This document shows positions 23,432 through 36,050 of a stretch of 64,000 nt of DNA, one piece after another. Numbering within the stretch: the stretch's first letter is position 1; each line of letters begins with the position of its first letter. Origin of the DNA: Collybiopsis luxurians FD-317 M1 (taxonomy: Eukaryota > Basidiomycota > Agaricomycetes > Agaricales > Omphalotaceae); contig KN834777.1 in assembly GCA_000827265.1 (NCBI GenBank), positions 260,951 to 324,950 on the forward strand. The letters are read 5' to 3'. The notes under the pieces were generated by a model that did no database searches, was not told the DNA's origin, and saw only the letters and a list, made by a program, of their open reading frames with translations. The translations under genes were made by a program, and so were the position numbers.

Positions 23432-24880
23432 ATGGCAGAACTTCCAGAAGCCGACTTCCTCCCTCTGGCTCGTGTTCGGTATTTGACAGGCACGATTTTG
23501 ACTTTGAGCGTATCGCAAGAGTACTGATTTTTATTCCTAGGCGTGGCATTGGTGCTTATCATCTACAATCATTTGCTCACCTTGAACGAAGAGATTGAGA
23601 CGATATGGACGACCGGTCGCAATTACTTGCAAAAGTTAACTTTTGCGCTGAATCGGTACGGGGTCGAGACCATTGTAATCTATTCAGCTTATGGTGAGTA
23701 CGCATCAGTGTCATGAGTATATCTCATCGTTTGTAATACTCTCTTTCATATTCCAGTGTACGGTGGTTCAGCAACCAGACTGGACGATAATGTGAGTGCT
23801 CACTCTGTGCCGGTTTATCTTCGTTACTCATTATAACACGGCAGGCGTGCGTATCCGCATCCTACGAGTCGCCTTTCTCAACCTCGTCTAATATATACAG
23901 GTGCCATTTATTCAACTGGATATTTGCGGTGGCTGGTATGGGGATAACCGTCATCACTCAATGTGTGTACTTGATTTTCTTGGGAGCGATTCGTCCATCG
24001 ATTTCTTATCCGCCCAGCCTTCATAACTCTTCGTGTTTACCGCGCTTGGGACAAGCGAAGAGGAACCTCCATTGCTCTGCTGGTCGTGTTTGTTATATTC
24101 ATCGCTGCGTCTATACCGAATGCGGTACTTTCCATACTCGAAATTCAGCGTCAGTATCTCCATTTACATATATAAATGTTGTCCGTATTATTTGATCTGA
24201 CTGTCTTGCAGAGGCTACGCACTTCTTCCCCGAGATCTCCGCCTGTGCCATCTTGACCATACCCCCATTTTTCCCTGTCACTCTGGGAATATTTGTATGT
24301 TCGCCGAGCTTCCTGATGAGAGTCTTGCTAACGTTGGCTTCACAGTTGCTCCTTGACTTAGTCATTGTCACGCTCGCAATTTTCTACGCACTTGAACGTC
24401 CTTACAGAACAAACGTTGATGTTCTGGATTCCTTGCACCGAGATGGTGCTAAACTGTTCATTGTGAGTCGGAAGTGCTGCATTCCACGAGTACATCGGCT
24501 TACCTAGGCTCTTCGTAATCAGGCCATCTGCTGTGGGCGGCCTTATCGTTCGCACATCATAATTGAAATCTGAATCTCAAATTTTATACAGCTCTGCGTT
24601 TGATTTCACTGGTGATAAGCGTGGTCGGTGAGGTACGTTTGATCTCGGTTTAGCCAGTCTCTCGTCGGTACGATGACTCTTTGCTTCGCAGCCTTCGGAC
24701 TGCTACGGGGTTCTATGGTGACCTACCCTCTCCTCTCTTTTACGACCATCACTCATTGCTCTTTACAGCTTGGTATGGACGCTGATGTCTATAATCAACT
24801 CCCATTTCCAAATGCGCGTCGAGGGTCTGAAGAATTACAACTTCGGATTTCAGTCGAGCAATTCTTGCTTGATTTTCTGA
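23432..24880 (+). CDS. DUF6533 membrane protein
   Basis: Eleven exons: 23432-23471, 23541-23693, 23757-23791, 23845-23962, 24018-24149, 24212-24294, 24346-24462, 24508-24514, 24592-24632, 24692-24717 and 24769-24880. They sum to 864 nt, giving 287 aa, a typical size. The amino terminus, 'MAELPEADFLPLARVALVLI' then 'YNHLLTLNEEIETIW' and 'LNRYG', is the DUF6533 signature. Other landmarks are 'ITLRVYRAWDKRRG', a strong helix 'SIALLVVFVIFIAASI', and near the end 'SLHRDGAKLFI' before a last hydrophobic segment. It should span the membrane about seven times. Function is unknown. Exon 8 is only 7 nt; this is the only joining I found that keeps the frame into 'LRLISLVISVVGE'. Confidence 0.8.
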
Positions 24881-25280
24881 TCCACAGTAGACTAGGCCAA
24901 CCCTGAATATATTACTGCATTTCGACACGTTCGTTTTGTGTCTGTGCTGTGCTGTGCTGGCATACTTACATACTTACGACTCTCTGTACTAATATGTATT
25001 TCGATCGATTTTACAAGGGACCCTTCTTTATTTTTAGTAATTCCTATCTTCCTCCGTCACTATGTGATTATTCATGGCATCTAGTACCGTAGTTTTTTTT
25101 TTTTTTTCTTCTCCTCGCGCCATGAGGCTTATTCTTATTTAATGGCATTTTCGAGTTTACAGCCTTCATTCGCTTGTGAGCTTCTAGTTGGCAGGCAAGT
25201 TTTAACGCTCGAGTAAGACTGTACACTGACAATCAAATCCGTTAGAGTTGTACCTCCCCTCTAACGTGAACTCGTAGCCA
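24881..25280. other. Intergenic with short simple repeats
   Basis: Contains 'gtgctgtgctgtgctgg', a repeated 'catacttacatactt' and a T-run near 25090-25107. It is the 5' flank of the next gene. Confidence 0.5.
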
Positions 25281-26114
25281 ATGGCTCCCGAATTTTTGAC
25301 TCAAATATCCAGATCCAACGACAACTCGAAGCTATCTCAGCCGATAGTCACATTATATGAACGTCCAGGGCTCTTCCTGTCCAAAACTGAGCAACTTTCT
25401 TTCGTGAACGAACTTCGAGAGGTCGCTATGGCTTCGCTGCATTATACGGATTCATCACAATTACCCGATTATCAATGTCTTGCGGTCGATGATCCCTCCG
25501 TACTATCTGACAAGTTGATTGCTGTTGGTCTCTCTCCGTCGACTGGTCGAATAATTGGGTTTATGTCTTCCGTCGTTGTCGAAATTCCCAATTTAGCGGA
25601 GGGATTCGCGATCCATGCCGGACTTGCTTGTATCAACCCAAAGTTGGGAGCTTTTCCTGGTCTCTCAAAACGTCTGACATCCGCAATTGTCGAGGGTTAT
25701 TTTCGTGCAAATTCGTCCGTTCGAAAGATCTGGGTCACCAATCGCTCGACTAATCTTTCTACCCTGGGGCTTTTTGCTCAGACTGTTCAAGCCGTCTTCC
25801 CTTCTCCTTTCCTCCCAACTACGCCACCTACATCTGAGTATTTGACAATTGCAACTGCGATAGCGAGCTCCCCAAGCCGTTCGCTCAATGTCGCTCCAGC
25901 CGAACTGGACCCTGGATCGTTCCTCGTCCGAGGAAGGCCTTTTCAACCTGGGCATGCTGAGGAAGACGAGAGGAACAAGAGGTATCGGGCGGCCAACCCG
26001 GAGATGTGGAGATTTTACAGGAAATATTTGGACGATGTAGGGAGTAATGCAGGCGATGGAGTCGTGCTACCGATCATTCAAGTTGGTTATATCACCCCCC
26101 CTACACTGGCTTAG
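25281..26114 (+). CDS. Conserved fungal protein, possibly GNAT-fold acyltransferase-like
   Basis: A single uninterrupted 277-codon frame. The centre alternates strands and helices in an order reminiscent of a GNAT acetyltransferase: 'LIAVGLSPSTGRIIGFMSSV', then 'IHAGLACINPKLGAFPGLSK' with a following helix, then 'KIWVTNRSTNLSTLGLFA'. The fold call is inference. I cannot point to a clear acetyl-CoA pyrophosphate loop. The end is 'FYRKYLDDVGSN' plus a short hydrophobic tail. A decayed paralog lies at 18787-19805. That copy has an intron after 'DSK'; here the same place reads 'SKLSQP', where the extra 9 nt (ctatctcag) look like the 3' end of that intron kept in frame. Confidence 0.7.
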   Translation: MAPEFLTQISRSNDNSKLSQPIVTLYERPGLFLSKTEQLSFVNELREVAMASLHYTDSSQLPDYQCLAVDDPSVLSDKLIAVGLSPSTGRIIGFMSSVVVEIPNLAEGFAIHAGLACINPKLGAFPGLSKRLTSAIVEGYFRANSSVRKIWVTNRSTNLSTLGLFAQTVQAVFPSPFLPTTPPTSEYLTIATAIASSPSRSLNVAPAELDPGSFLVRGRPFQPGHAEEDERNKRYRAANPEMWRFYRKYLDDVGSNAGDGVVLPIIQVGYITPPTLA

Positions 26115-27356
26115 ATGAGCTAGAGAAATCTTGCAGAGAACCCAGCCTTCGACTATCGTCCGTGTGTTCATAGAATTCAGTAGTGATTTAGTCTGTACAT
26201 AATGATCCATTGATTACTGCGAGTCTGTCATATCGGGTGTTCTCTGTGGCTCAATCACAGCCTCTTAGACGGAAGCAGAACTGGGAATCTTTCGTGCAGC
26301 AATAAAAGAGGAATCATGAACTTTGATCAATTACAGGTACTTGTTTCGCATTCGCACCCACTGTTGCAATCAGATGAATCCTTTTCATTGTATCGGTATA
26401 AGCACAAGAAAACACACTGGGCGCGTTGGAGTACTATGGGGAAGGGGAGGCATAGTCAATTTTGCCAACGCACGGCTCACCGGAGTAGTGCATAGGTTAA
26501 CCGTACCGTCGTGAAATCGCTCCAGTATTCGACAAACAAAGAAATGGCCAGTATTTGAGGCGTTGTGAAAGGTTTCATCGACGTTGGCTCTTTTTGTATC
26601 TTGAAGACCGACATCAACTATACTTCAGACTATCGGACGGTAATAACTACTTGGAAAATAATTCTCGAAGAGTGACAGGGGAAATGATGAAGCACCCAAA
26701 GTGAAATATATACGTAGTCCATCTCAGGGTCTACGTCATGCCAGTGATCCTTCTGAGATCTTGTTCTCACCAGTGCTAGGGATAAACTGTTCGACTGGCA
26801 AGGCTATCAGAGTGGAGGTAGATTATCTGTTTTGCTGGGAAGATACCGGGACGAAAACTCACAACGTCCAGTTCGCGAACGTCAACCAAGAGTTAAGCCT
26901 GAAGGCTCAATATTGCTGAAAAATCTTCAACTAACCTCGAAGTCTAGAGTTCAGCTCACCGATATTTTCCAGGCTCGCAGCATACGTAAGAGCGTGCGCC
27001 AGCATTTACCGAGAAACGACCTGGCTCTATTGGGGAAACGTCAGAAGTTAGAAGCCACACCCACCCGAGTTGCTATTAGTCTACAAAGCCTACGCCGGGC
27101 CCAGCTATGCGGCGGACTTATCCAGGTCTCGAAGCTCTCTGCACCTAACATGGTAAAGTCTAAAAGTAATAGAAACCGTGATCTATGCAATTAGTTGACA
27201 CTTGTAGTGGTACATTACTATAATACAAGATATGCGATACGTATACACAATTATGCCGTCTAGATAGTTAGCAAATCATGCGATGCAAAAATGCAAGAAA
27301 GATGCATAAAATGTTACAATGAAAGAAACTACAAGCCTTTATTCCAAGAGGGGAGG
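26115..27356. other. Intergenic, no convincing gene
   Basis: Open frames up to 120 codons (26832-27194) are basic and motif-free. The right part is the 3' flank of MED13. Confidence 0.4.
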
Positions 27357-30300
27357 TTAGAAAGCATCAGAACCACCGCGTGCAGATAACGCATTACTCA
27401 TGGTCTCTACGGCACCCAGGTGGAAAGGTAACAAGGATTTTCCGCCTGCCATACTCCATCTCGCATTCGAGAGTACAGAGAGAGAATAGAAAGAGTTTGT
27501 GATATCGTGAAGAAGAGAGTGAGGCGAATCGGCTACACCTGAAGTAACAGGCGGATAGGTACATCCTTCGGACTTGGCTGTGTACAGCAAATGAATCTGA
27601 GTCATCTGAGGAAGTGTCGGGGAATGAGAGTTAGATGACGATGGCGTGCGGACAAGAGCGGAGCTGCTTAAAGGAAGTAGAGGTTGATTGTGTGCTACAG
27701 GATGATCGTCGCTCTCAATGGGAGCAACGGTGTTTGCAAGAAGGTCAGTTGCGAGCCCGAGGTCCTGCAAAGTTGGCGGAGGACCGACGGGGGTGGGGGT
27801 CTTTTGATAAAGGCTATATGTAGTCATTGAGGTATCAATAAAGAACTGGCTCTTAGACGATGTTTTGATTGATCCAGAGACGGAACGAGATAGTGAAGGG
27901 CCTTTAGAAGGGGGATTCGAAGATTGGGAGGGAAGAGTAGGAGACTGGAGTTGAGCAGGAAGAAGAACCCATGGTGCTGAACGCTCAACACTGAGCAAAG
28001 AGGCGTGTACAGGCGTTTGAGCGTTCCTGGAAATTGAATACAGGACGGTCGATAAATGGGTCATCCACGCTACCCCGAATTAACGATAAGATTAACTGTG
28101 GTCATGATCATGAGAAAAACTCACCATCCAATTCAATAGTACCCATGGTTCCCAATTTCGCAAAGGCAAGCCTCCACTCCACATTTCCCTTCTCCGCGAA
28201 TTGCATAGCAAAATCCCATACCTTGCTGACGACATACATCTCATCTGGAACAACCCCTCCGTCTATTGTAGACTCGTCATCTTTCTTATCCGTGGAAACG
28301 TACGGCTGAGTGGACCAGACACCGATATCATGAGCCTCGCCGCGCTGATCAATGCACGCTGCGAGAATCCATCTCCCACACGAACTGACCTGATATCCAA
28401 CATGAAGCAAAGTGTAATGATCTAGCACATCCAGAGACGGGTTAATTGAACACGAGTAGGTGACTTTACTCTCGCTCAATGGACGAGCAAGCGTGAAAGC
28501 CGGCACTTCGAAGAATTTCTTCACCCTGCTACTGGGAGGAAGCAGTTTCCTCGACGTTGCGCGATCGACAGGCAGTAAAATTCGGTTGTAGACTGACTCG
28601 AGAAATGATTCCGAGCAGTAGTCGAGAGGCGAAGAGGGGTGGACAGCAGCGTTGAGAACGTGCGGCTCGGGGACAAATTGAAAGAGAATTTGGTCATCCG
28701 GGTGGGTTTTACTAGCTTTCTTGACAGCAGAGAAGATGTGGCGGAGGGTTTCGGAGGCGAAAGTCATGGCGGATAGCGGTATAAGAACGAAGAAAACAAA
28801 ACTGCCTTTCGGCGAAGATAGATCTGCAATAAAAGAGACTACAATGACAATTAGAGCTAAATGCATTTTCAAGTTTAAGCAGAACTATACCTAAATTCTT
28901 TCTGAAGGATGAATCGAACTGGAACGATACGATCCCGTCTTCCTCACAGAAACTACTCTTGCCGAGAGTCATTTCTCCAAGGTGTTTTGTCTAGGGAAAG
29001 ATTCATTTGCACGTGTCAATGAACACAATCAAGCTATACGAACCTTATACAATTCGGTCATATTCTTCAACCACAAGTCTAACTGCTCCTGTCGCCAACT
29101 GCTCGCTGTCGCCCAACTGCTCAACCCCGAATCAGTTTCGAGAGGTGTTTCATAAGGTAGCTTCTCATGTAAAACAAAAACCGTGATATCCTTCTTGCCG
29201 CTTTTTGGTCCGAGCCCCAGCTTATTCCAAAACCGAAGAGCGGATGGCATGATATGTATAATCGCCTCAGATTTGGCAACGGAAAGGAGGGGAGGTGAAA
29301 GAGGAGATAGGACGGAAGACGGAGACGATGAGGATGAAGTCGATTGGCTATTCTGGGCGGACGAAAGCGGTCTCGGGGTAGCAGAACTAGTGGATGGTGA
29401 CCAGACTATCAAACACGTATCAGTTACATTCAAAGTAGCCAGGCACAATCGACCTACCATCGAATAAATCCCCAGCTCGAAGCAAAGTATCACCCAAAGC
29501 TCCTACAAGTAACTCTTTCACCACCGAAACCTCGTTCAGCCAGACATAGTCAATAGACCCCTCCATACGCCATTTCGCACTGGCCAAGTATCCGCCTTCA
29601 TTCTTGAACGATTCCGTCGCACTTGCATCGCCGACCAACTCGTCCACAGTGATCCACGTGTCGGCCCAGACAAAATTCTCAACGCACTCTTGAGCGACGG
29701 CATACACAGTGGCTTCGAGCATTCGGAGTTTTTCTGCCTCCTTCACAGGATCGGCGTCTGCTGAAGGGGTGGAAGCTTGATTCCAAGTCGGTCCAGGCGT
29801 AGCTACAAAAGCCGGGGAAGCTGAAGTTGACGTTCCAATATACGCTGAGGGGGAGATAGGGGTTGGGACTGTGGATCAAGTCAGCAAAATAATCAGCTTA
29901 GCAGCTAGATAAAAACCTACCGCCATGTAGAATGCCATCATACTGAGAAACTTGCATGGAGTGATTCGAATCCTGAACCATCATCCCTTCACCCCGAGGA
30001 GCTCGCTCGCCTGCACTCATACCATCAAGATGAACCCAATGAAAACATGTCGCTATCAAATCAGGCCCAGGAGGAAGATAAGCTGGCAGAGGCGTCGTCG
30101 GACGTGACCGTTCCCTTCGGCCGTTTCTCCTCGACGACCTCTTGCCACTATCTCTTCTTCCCGCATCTTCTTCACCATCAACAACCATATCTTCATCCTG
30201 CGTATCCAAGTCTACCAAATCGTCAACCCTTTCATCTGCAGTCCCTTCGGCGTCTTCCTCGTCCTCGTCTTCGTCATCCAGATCTGAATCATCATCGTCG

Positions 30301-33300
30301 TCCACTTCTCCTCGCCCATTCTGAACATTCCCAGCCTCATCTGCCTCCCTCCCCGTCTCCTTCTCCCAGTCCCTCATCCATTTTGGTCGTCCATCCTTCG
30401 TGCCCCTGGTCCTGCGCCTAACCGTAGCAAGCTTCTTGATGACCCCAAAGCGTGGGTTCGTAGCGCGATCGTAACGTGGACGCCAGCCTCGACCACGACG
30501 GCGGGAAGGTTTAAGACCTGGAAACGACTTGGACACAGCTGTTGATGGCTTCACCGAACGGTAAGGTAGATTAGGGGGAGTTGGGAGATCTGAGGCAGAA
30601 CTGTGAGGAAGAGATGGTGGAATAACACCTGTCACCACCGCAAGCGGGATATCCTCCTCCTCGTCCGAAGAATCACCATTGCCCCCATCACTCGATTCCG
30701 TGTTATCGCTATCCTCCGGGCTAGGAAGAGCCCACGGCATCGCTGTCACTGGCGTTATTCTAGACCCCCACTCCATATCCTTCTTGATCTCCTTATCATC
30801 ATCACCATCATCGTCGTGTTCCTTCACCACCGAGGCGACACTCGCCCGTCTCCCCTCCCGAGCCTGCCCCCAGTCTAGCGCAGCCGCATTCATACGCATA
30901 GCAGCAAAGCTGGACGGCTTGCCATTCTTGTGATTCGGACCGCTCCAACTCGAGCTCCTCAATAACGCAAATTTCCCTCCAGACACTCGATACTTGCTAT
31001 CCGCTACCGAATGCGACTTTGCAAAAGGGATCGGAGCAAACTTCCTATCCTTCAGAGGAGCGAATCTGAGAGATCCGGTTCCTGCTATTCGGGAGTGCGG
31101 ATGTGTTGGGCGGACGGAGGAAGGGCGGAAAGGGGAAGAGAGGGGGGTAGCGGAGGTGAAAGGGACGTTGGTTTGGTCAAATTGGACATTAAATATCCCC
31201 TTGATACGATCCCCATCTTCTTCAGGCGGAGAAGGTAACCCTGGATCCATCCCATCCTCAATCTCAGCCTCGACTTCGACATCCACCGTAAATGGAGTAA
31301 GACCCATTGTCATCGTACCGCCCGGGGTGGGGTGAGATGTCGAGTACGGAGTTGGATGAGATGGATAGGCAAAGGTCGACGAGCCTGGAGTCGGAGCGGA
31401 ACCTATCGGCAAAGGAGGGCCCAGACCTAGAAAGAACGACGAGTCCTCGTTGTTGAGGAATGCTAAAGGGTCCGGATCTCCGTTCGTATTGGTGCTAGTG
31501 TTGTTACCGTGATTGTTGATGGTAGTTGTATTGGCAGAAGCTGGAGGAGCCGCAAAGGGAGGAGATTGATGCGGACCCAGCAACATCGAATTGGAACTGA
31601 TCGACGCATTCGCTTCTGCAGCAACAGCAGCAGCAGCAGTTACCACCGTTGTTGAAGGCTTGGCATCGAAAAAGCTGAAATCATCTTCCGTGAAATCACC
31701 TTCGAAATCCATCCCACCTACCCCAAGACCCGATCCACTCCCGCTGCCACTTGACTGGCGATGATGAGTGGGTGCTGTTGCCGCCGCGACAGCATTTCGC
31801 TGCACCGTTGAAGCTGAAACGGGGCGAGTCATAGGAGGAGGCATGACCTGAGCGAACGTATCCATACCCTGAAACGAGGAAAACGACGACGCGTTTGTAT
31901 TCGAGGCACTCACACCCGCACCTGTACCCGTCCCGGTCCCCATACCCGCCATCGAGCCCCCAGCAGAACCACCCCCGGCACCCTCCCCAAACCCGAACCC
32001 CGTGTCCATACTCCACCCCAAGTCGTCCAAATTGAACGAACCCCCCGCGGCCCCTCCTGAACCTACACCCTCACCACTTGCCCCTCCCACACCAAACAAC
32101 GCCATATTCATGTCAATGTCCATATCCATACCCCCTGCACCCGCACCCATGTTGAGGTTAAGGTTGATATCATTCATAAACCCGTCAAGATCCATTCCCA
32201 TTCCCATCCCCATCCCCATCCCCATCCCATCGGGACCAAAAAGCCCTTCCCAATCAGTAGCACTGGACGTCGACGCCGTGTTCATCGCGGTGGCGGCGGC
32301 GACGGTCGTCGTCGTGGTTGATGATGATGATGATGGCAACTGTGTTGTAGGCTGTGTCATCGACAACGACGGTTGGGATTGGGCGGAAGATACAGACAAC
32401 GACTGGGCCTGTTGCTGCGCCGGCGGAGGAACCGGGCGAACGACATCCTTCTCCCCATCCCCACCCTCGCTCTTACCACTTCCCCCGCCAGCCGAAACCT
32501 CCATCCGCTCATCACCATCACCATCAACATTCACCGTCATTGTCGCCGCCGTCGCCGTCGCCCCCTTCGCCCCCTCTCCAAATCCCGATCGATTCCCCCC
32601 TACTACTCCCACGCCTGCAACACTCGCATCATGCATCGACGGCAACCCCTGCGGGAGCTGCGGTAGCGGTAGCGGAAGCGGCTGCACATTCTCAGATACC
32701 ACCGGACTCATCGCAGCACCCGTACCAGCACCAGCACCCGTAGCCGACACCGAAGGAGGGTTCGTAGGCGGCGAAGGATAAAACATCTGCGCGTCCGTGT
32801 TTCCAGGTACCCCAGAATGCATCGGGTGCAAAGGGTGTACCAAGGTGCTGTTATTGTTACTATTATTGTTGTTGGTATTGGGATTATCAGGGATAGATAT
32901 CGGCGGAACAGATCTCGACCCCGAGCCTGCGGTGGTGGTGTTGGGTGCGTTTCCAGAGGTAGACGGTGAAGAGGACGACGATGAGGCGACACCGCCCCCA
33001 CCTCCACCCCCACCAGAAAGAGAAGATAATCCGGACACATTCCTCCCTTTCTGTGCCTCCCTAAGTCTCTCCCTCTCCTTCTCCCTCTCCCTGGCAACAT
33101 GATCGACATACGCGGACACTTCAGCTGCGGTTTGGTTGAGCGAAAACGTTGTTGAACCTGGGATGAGGATCGATGACGATGAGGAGGAAATAGTATTGGG
33201 GTTCGAGGGAGCTAGAGTAAAAAATGAATAAAATGTGCGTTAGATTTCGAAAATAAAACGATTGGACGAAAAAAAGTCCGACCAAAAAGAAGAGAAAAGA

Positions 33301-35117
33301 AATAGAAAAACGAGCTCGAGGCGAGATTGATATCCCCGGTCATATCAGTAGATGTCAGAAACCGACCCCACCCATCCAAACCGAAAGATAGAAATACAAA
33401 TAGGATAAAGCAGATCACACTCACTCGAAGTCGTCGTCGTCGTAGCCGTAGCCGTCCCCCCACCCGGCGCAGGCGTCGGGGTAGGAGCACTCAACGTCCC
33501 AGGCGTCGGAGCTCCAGGTGTAGGAGGAGGAACCGCAGCAGGACCCCCGGGACTCGCCACCGTCGCACCTGGAGAAGAAGACGATGGGGTGACGAGCGCA
33601 GAAAGCCTAGAAGCCGTACTAACTGCCCTATGCGCCCTTAATAAATTAGCATTCGATAGACTCGGAGCGAGAGTCGGATGATGACGAGAATGAAGGGGAT
33701 GAGGATGGTGGTGGAAGTCACCCAAAGTCCCCATGGTGCCTGTAGTTGTAGTAGAAGAAGCGGAAGAAGCATAAGTAGTTGAAGGAGGAGGCGGAAGTGG
33801 GAATGGGGCCCCTGGGCCCGGAGCAGAAGAAGAACCTGGACCATTACCGAAAGGAGGAGGATACCCATATCCAAGAGGAGAATTCAGTGTGGGAAAAGTA
33901 CTCGTCGTCGTCGAAGTAGAAGGAGGAAACTGATACGCAGATCGGGGTCCACCTATTGGAGAGGTAATCGTTCCATTCGCCACAGCCTGAGCAGCGTTGA
34001 CGATTGCGGCAGGAACCATCGGGGATGGCTGAAGCGGAGCCGGAAGTGCTGGGAGGAGAGTCGGATCCATCGGGGATCGTACGGCCGGAGGAAGAGCTAG
34101 AACGAGTCGGGAAGGGTAGATAGCGGCAAGACCCCTCCTATCTCTATTCCCAGCATTGGCGGCCGGCTGGACTGGGATGTATAGAATTACATAGTTGACT
34201 TTACCCGGGGTCTCTCTACCTTTCCCGTTCTTTTTCGGCCGACCCAAACCCAGACCTTCCCAGCCGTCAACGCCCAAGCCACGAAGAGCGTTTTGGAATT
34301 GCGCAGTCAAAGCAGAGGTAGGTCCCGAGTAGGCAGCAACGAGGTACGCTGGGGTTCCGTATGGTAACAGCGTCACAGCTGTACCTGCTGTGGAGGCTGA
34401 ATCCAAAGGATAGTAAGGTGTACGAGTGATAGTCGGATGAATAACCAGTCTCGGGAATGATTCCTGCACCAGCTGAATTTGTACGTGTACGTAGAGCAAA
34501 GACCTAACCTGCTCCCATCCGGACGTGACCCATTCATCCGAGTTGGGGGGTGAAACGGCATTGGCAATGACGAAACCGTTCTTGAGTGCACATGTCCATT
34601 TTTGTGCGTCAGAGTCGAGATGATTACGATTCACACGACGGATGAGAGCAGCACGTACTGCGTCCAGGAAAGCATTCCACGGCCGACGCCATGGACGTCT
34701 GGGAAGATATTTAGAAGCTGTAGGAGGTGTGGAGAAGTTGTTGGATGGAGACGAGCAATTGGGACATGGTGCAGTTTGATGAGAACATTCTTCGGAACAA
34801 GGGTACAGATTACGGGGTACAATCGTGGACTCGGCAACCTTTACTAGCCTGTCGTCCTGAACAGGCTTGAAATCCTTCTTCCCAATGTAAAAGAGCCATA
34901 GCCGATGAAGACTTGACGATACAACCCGGACCGTCAAAAAAGTAGCCGACAAAAAATCGGACTGACTATCGTCTACTTCCTCTTCGAGAATCTTCCGTCG
35001 CAGATCCCAAACGGTAGCATAGTCCCCTTCGTACGCCAGGTAAGAAATTTCTTCAGTTTCCAAAGGAATTGCGGACGCCAGAATCGGATTATTGAGCGAA
35101 GGAGGCGTAAAAGTCAT
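27357..35117 (-). CDS. MED13: Mediator complex subunit 13 (Mediator kinase module)
   Basis: Seven exons, in transcript order: 35117-33425, 33211-29921, 29868-29458, 29405-29044, 28990-28891, 28823-28125 and 28069-27357. They total 7,269 nt, giving 2,422 aa. MED13 (yeast SSN2/SRB9) links the CDK8 kinase module to core Mediator in the nucleus. The amino-terminal MED13 domain covers roughly residues 1-350 (start 'MTFTPPSLNNPILASAIPLE'). The carboxy-terminal domain, about 1,660-2,422, carries 'LHVGYQVSSCGRWILAACID' followed by QRGEAHD, 'LHDITNSFYSLSVLSNARW' and 'PFHLGAVETM'. The long middle is low complexity, rich in Ser, Gly, Asn and acidic runs, with a repeated GM dipeptide (about 32190-32232). 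'SAYVDHVAREREKERERLRE' is a short charged helix at the start of exon 2. The first intron is 213 nt; the others are 52-67 nt. A partial second copy lies at about 49700-50600. Confidence 0.93.
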
Positions 35118-36050
35118 GCTAGGTTTGACATATGCCCTGTATTCTCGTAATATTGACCTGCTGAATCACTTGAGAAATGAATTTATTAGAAAAAAAACTG
35201 AACAGCCTACTGAAGTTTTCACATAAAATTTGAGATTATTAGAATCAAGGTGGTGGTACCAGAACAAGTAGCAAAAGGTGGCCAGCTGGAAATGGCGGAT
35301 TACACGGCGTAGCTCGCTGTCGAGGTCAACCGAAAGGGCCTCGACGGAATCAAAAATCGGCATCATCAAGTCACGTGATGTATTCCCACGTAATGTACCG
35401 ACGCGTCGACTCGGACACGACACCGACTTGCGGGCAGCTTGCAGACGACAATGCCTGATGAAGGGTCCATTACCGTGGCCGAGACCTTGCTTGCGTACTG
35501 GAACTGAGACCGGCTTTGACGTTACTCAGGTGCTCGGACAGTGTGAGTATTCAGTTGTACCGTTCTAACTACTAGCAGTAGATCACTGTGAGTCCTTCTC
35601 CATCTACCTTGAGGCTGGCTAAGAGAAGTACAGTGACCCGGGACCCAAAAGACTTCCCCTTTTTGCCGGAAGTATCGTAACCATCCAGCAGCTGATCATC
35701 GCTCTCTAGTATTACTAATTAATACAGTCCCAACTTGAATCTCATCAAAGTGCATTTTCGCAACATAGAATAGACCTCACCAGCAAGGTGAGAGCGTTAG
35801 TAACTAATGTTAGTGTTTCCGAGTACACCCTGAGGAAACTGGGATGTGGGCCCATTTATTTGACCATCGAACTCCCGGAAAAACACTGCTGTGCAATCGA
35901 TAAGTGTATGGTCGTGAGAGAGCATAGCTTCACTAAAAGGTGTAGAGCATCGACGCTTTGCATACACCCTTTATCCTTTTCACCGAAGGTCGCCTCTGGT
36001 CAACAGCGCCCAGAGCAGCATTTCCTCCTGCTTGCTTTTTTTCTGTCCAA
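35118..36050. promoter_or_regulatory. Shared upstream region of MED13 and the NACHT gene
   Basis: The divergent starts are 933 bp apart. A perfect E-box-like TCACGTGA lies at 35371-35378 and an ACGCGT at 35401. A minus-strand open frame at 35166-35423 (85 codons, with 'VEALSVDLDSELRRVIRHFQ') is protein-like but unrecognised. It could be a small gene or part of a longer MED13 transcript leader. Confidence 0.35.

Noticed and set aside
23262..23486. Earlier ATG as start of the DUF6533 gene
   Set aside because: It gives 72 residues unlike the family. Starting at 23432 with a donor at 23472 rebuilds the normal family start and keeps the frame.
29950..29970. Second GATTCGAATCC word resembling a T-arm
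   Set aside because: It is within MED13 coding sequence and has no tRNA structure.
30047..30421. 124-codon plus-strand open frame
   Set aside because: It is a shadow of acidic and Ser-rich runs of MED13 on the other strand.
32002..32781. 259-codon plus-strand open frame
   Set aside because: It lies opposite the low-complexity MED13 exon 2. The repeats in that exon leave several frames open, and the product is only Pro/Ala/Ser runs.
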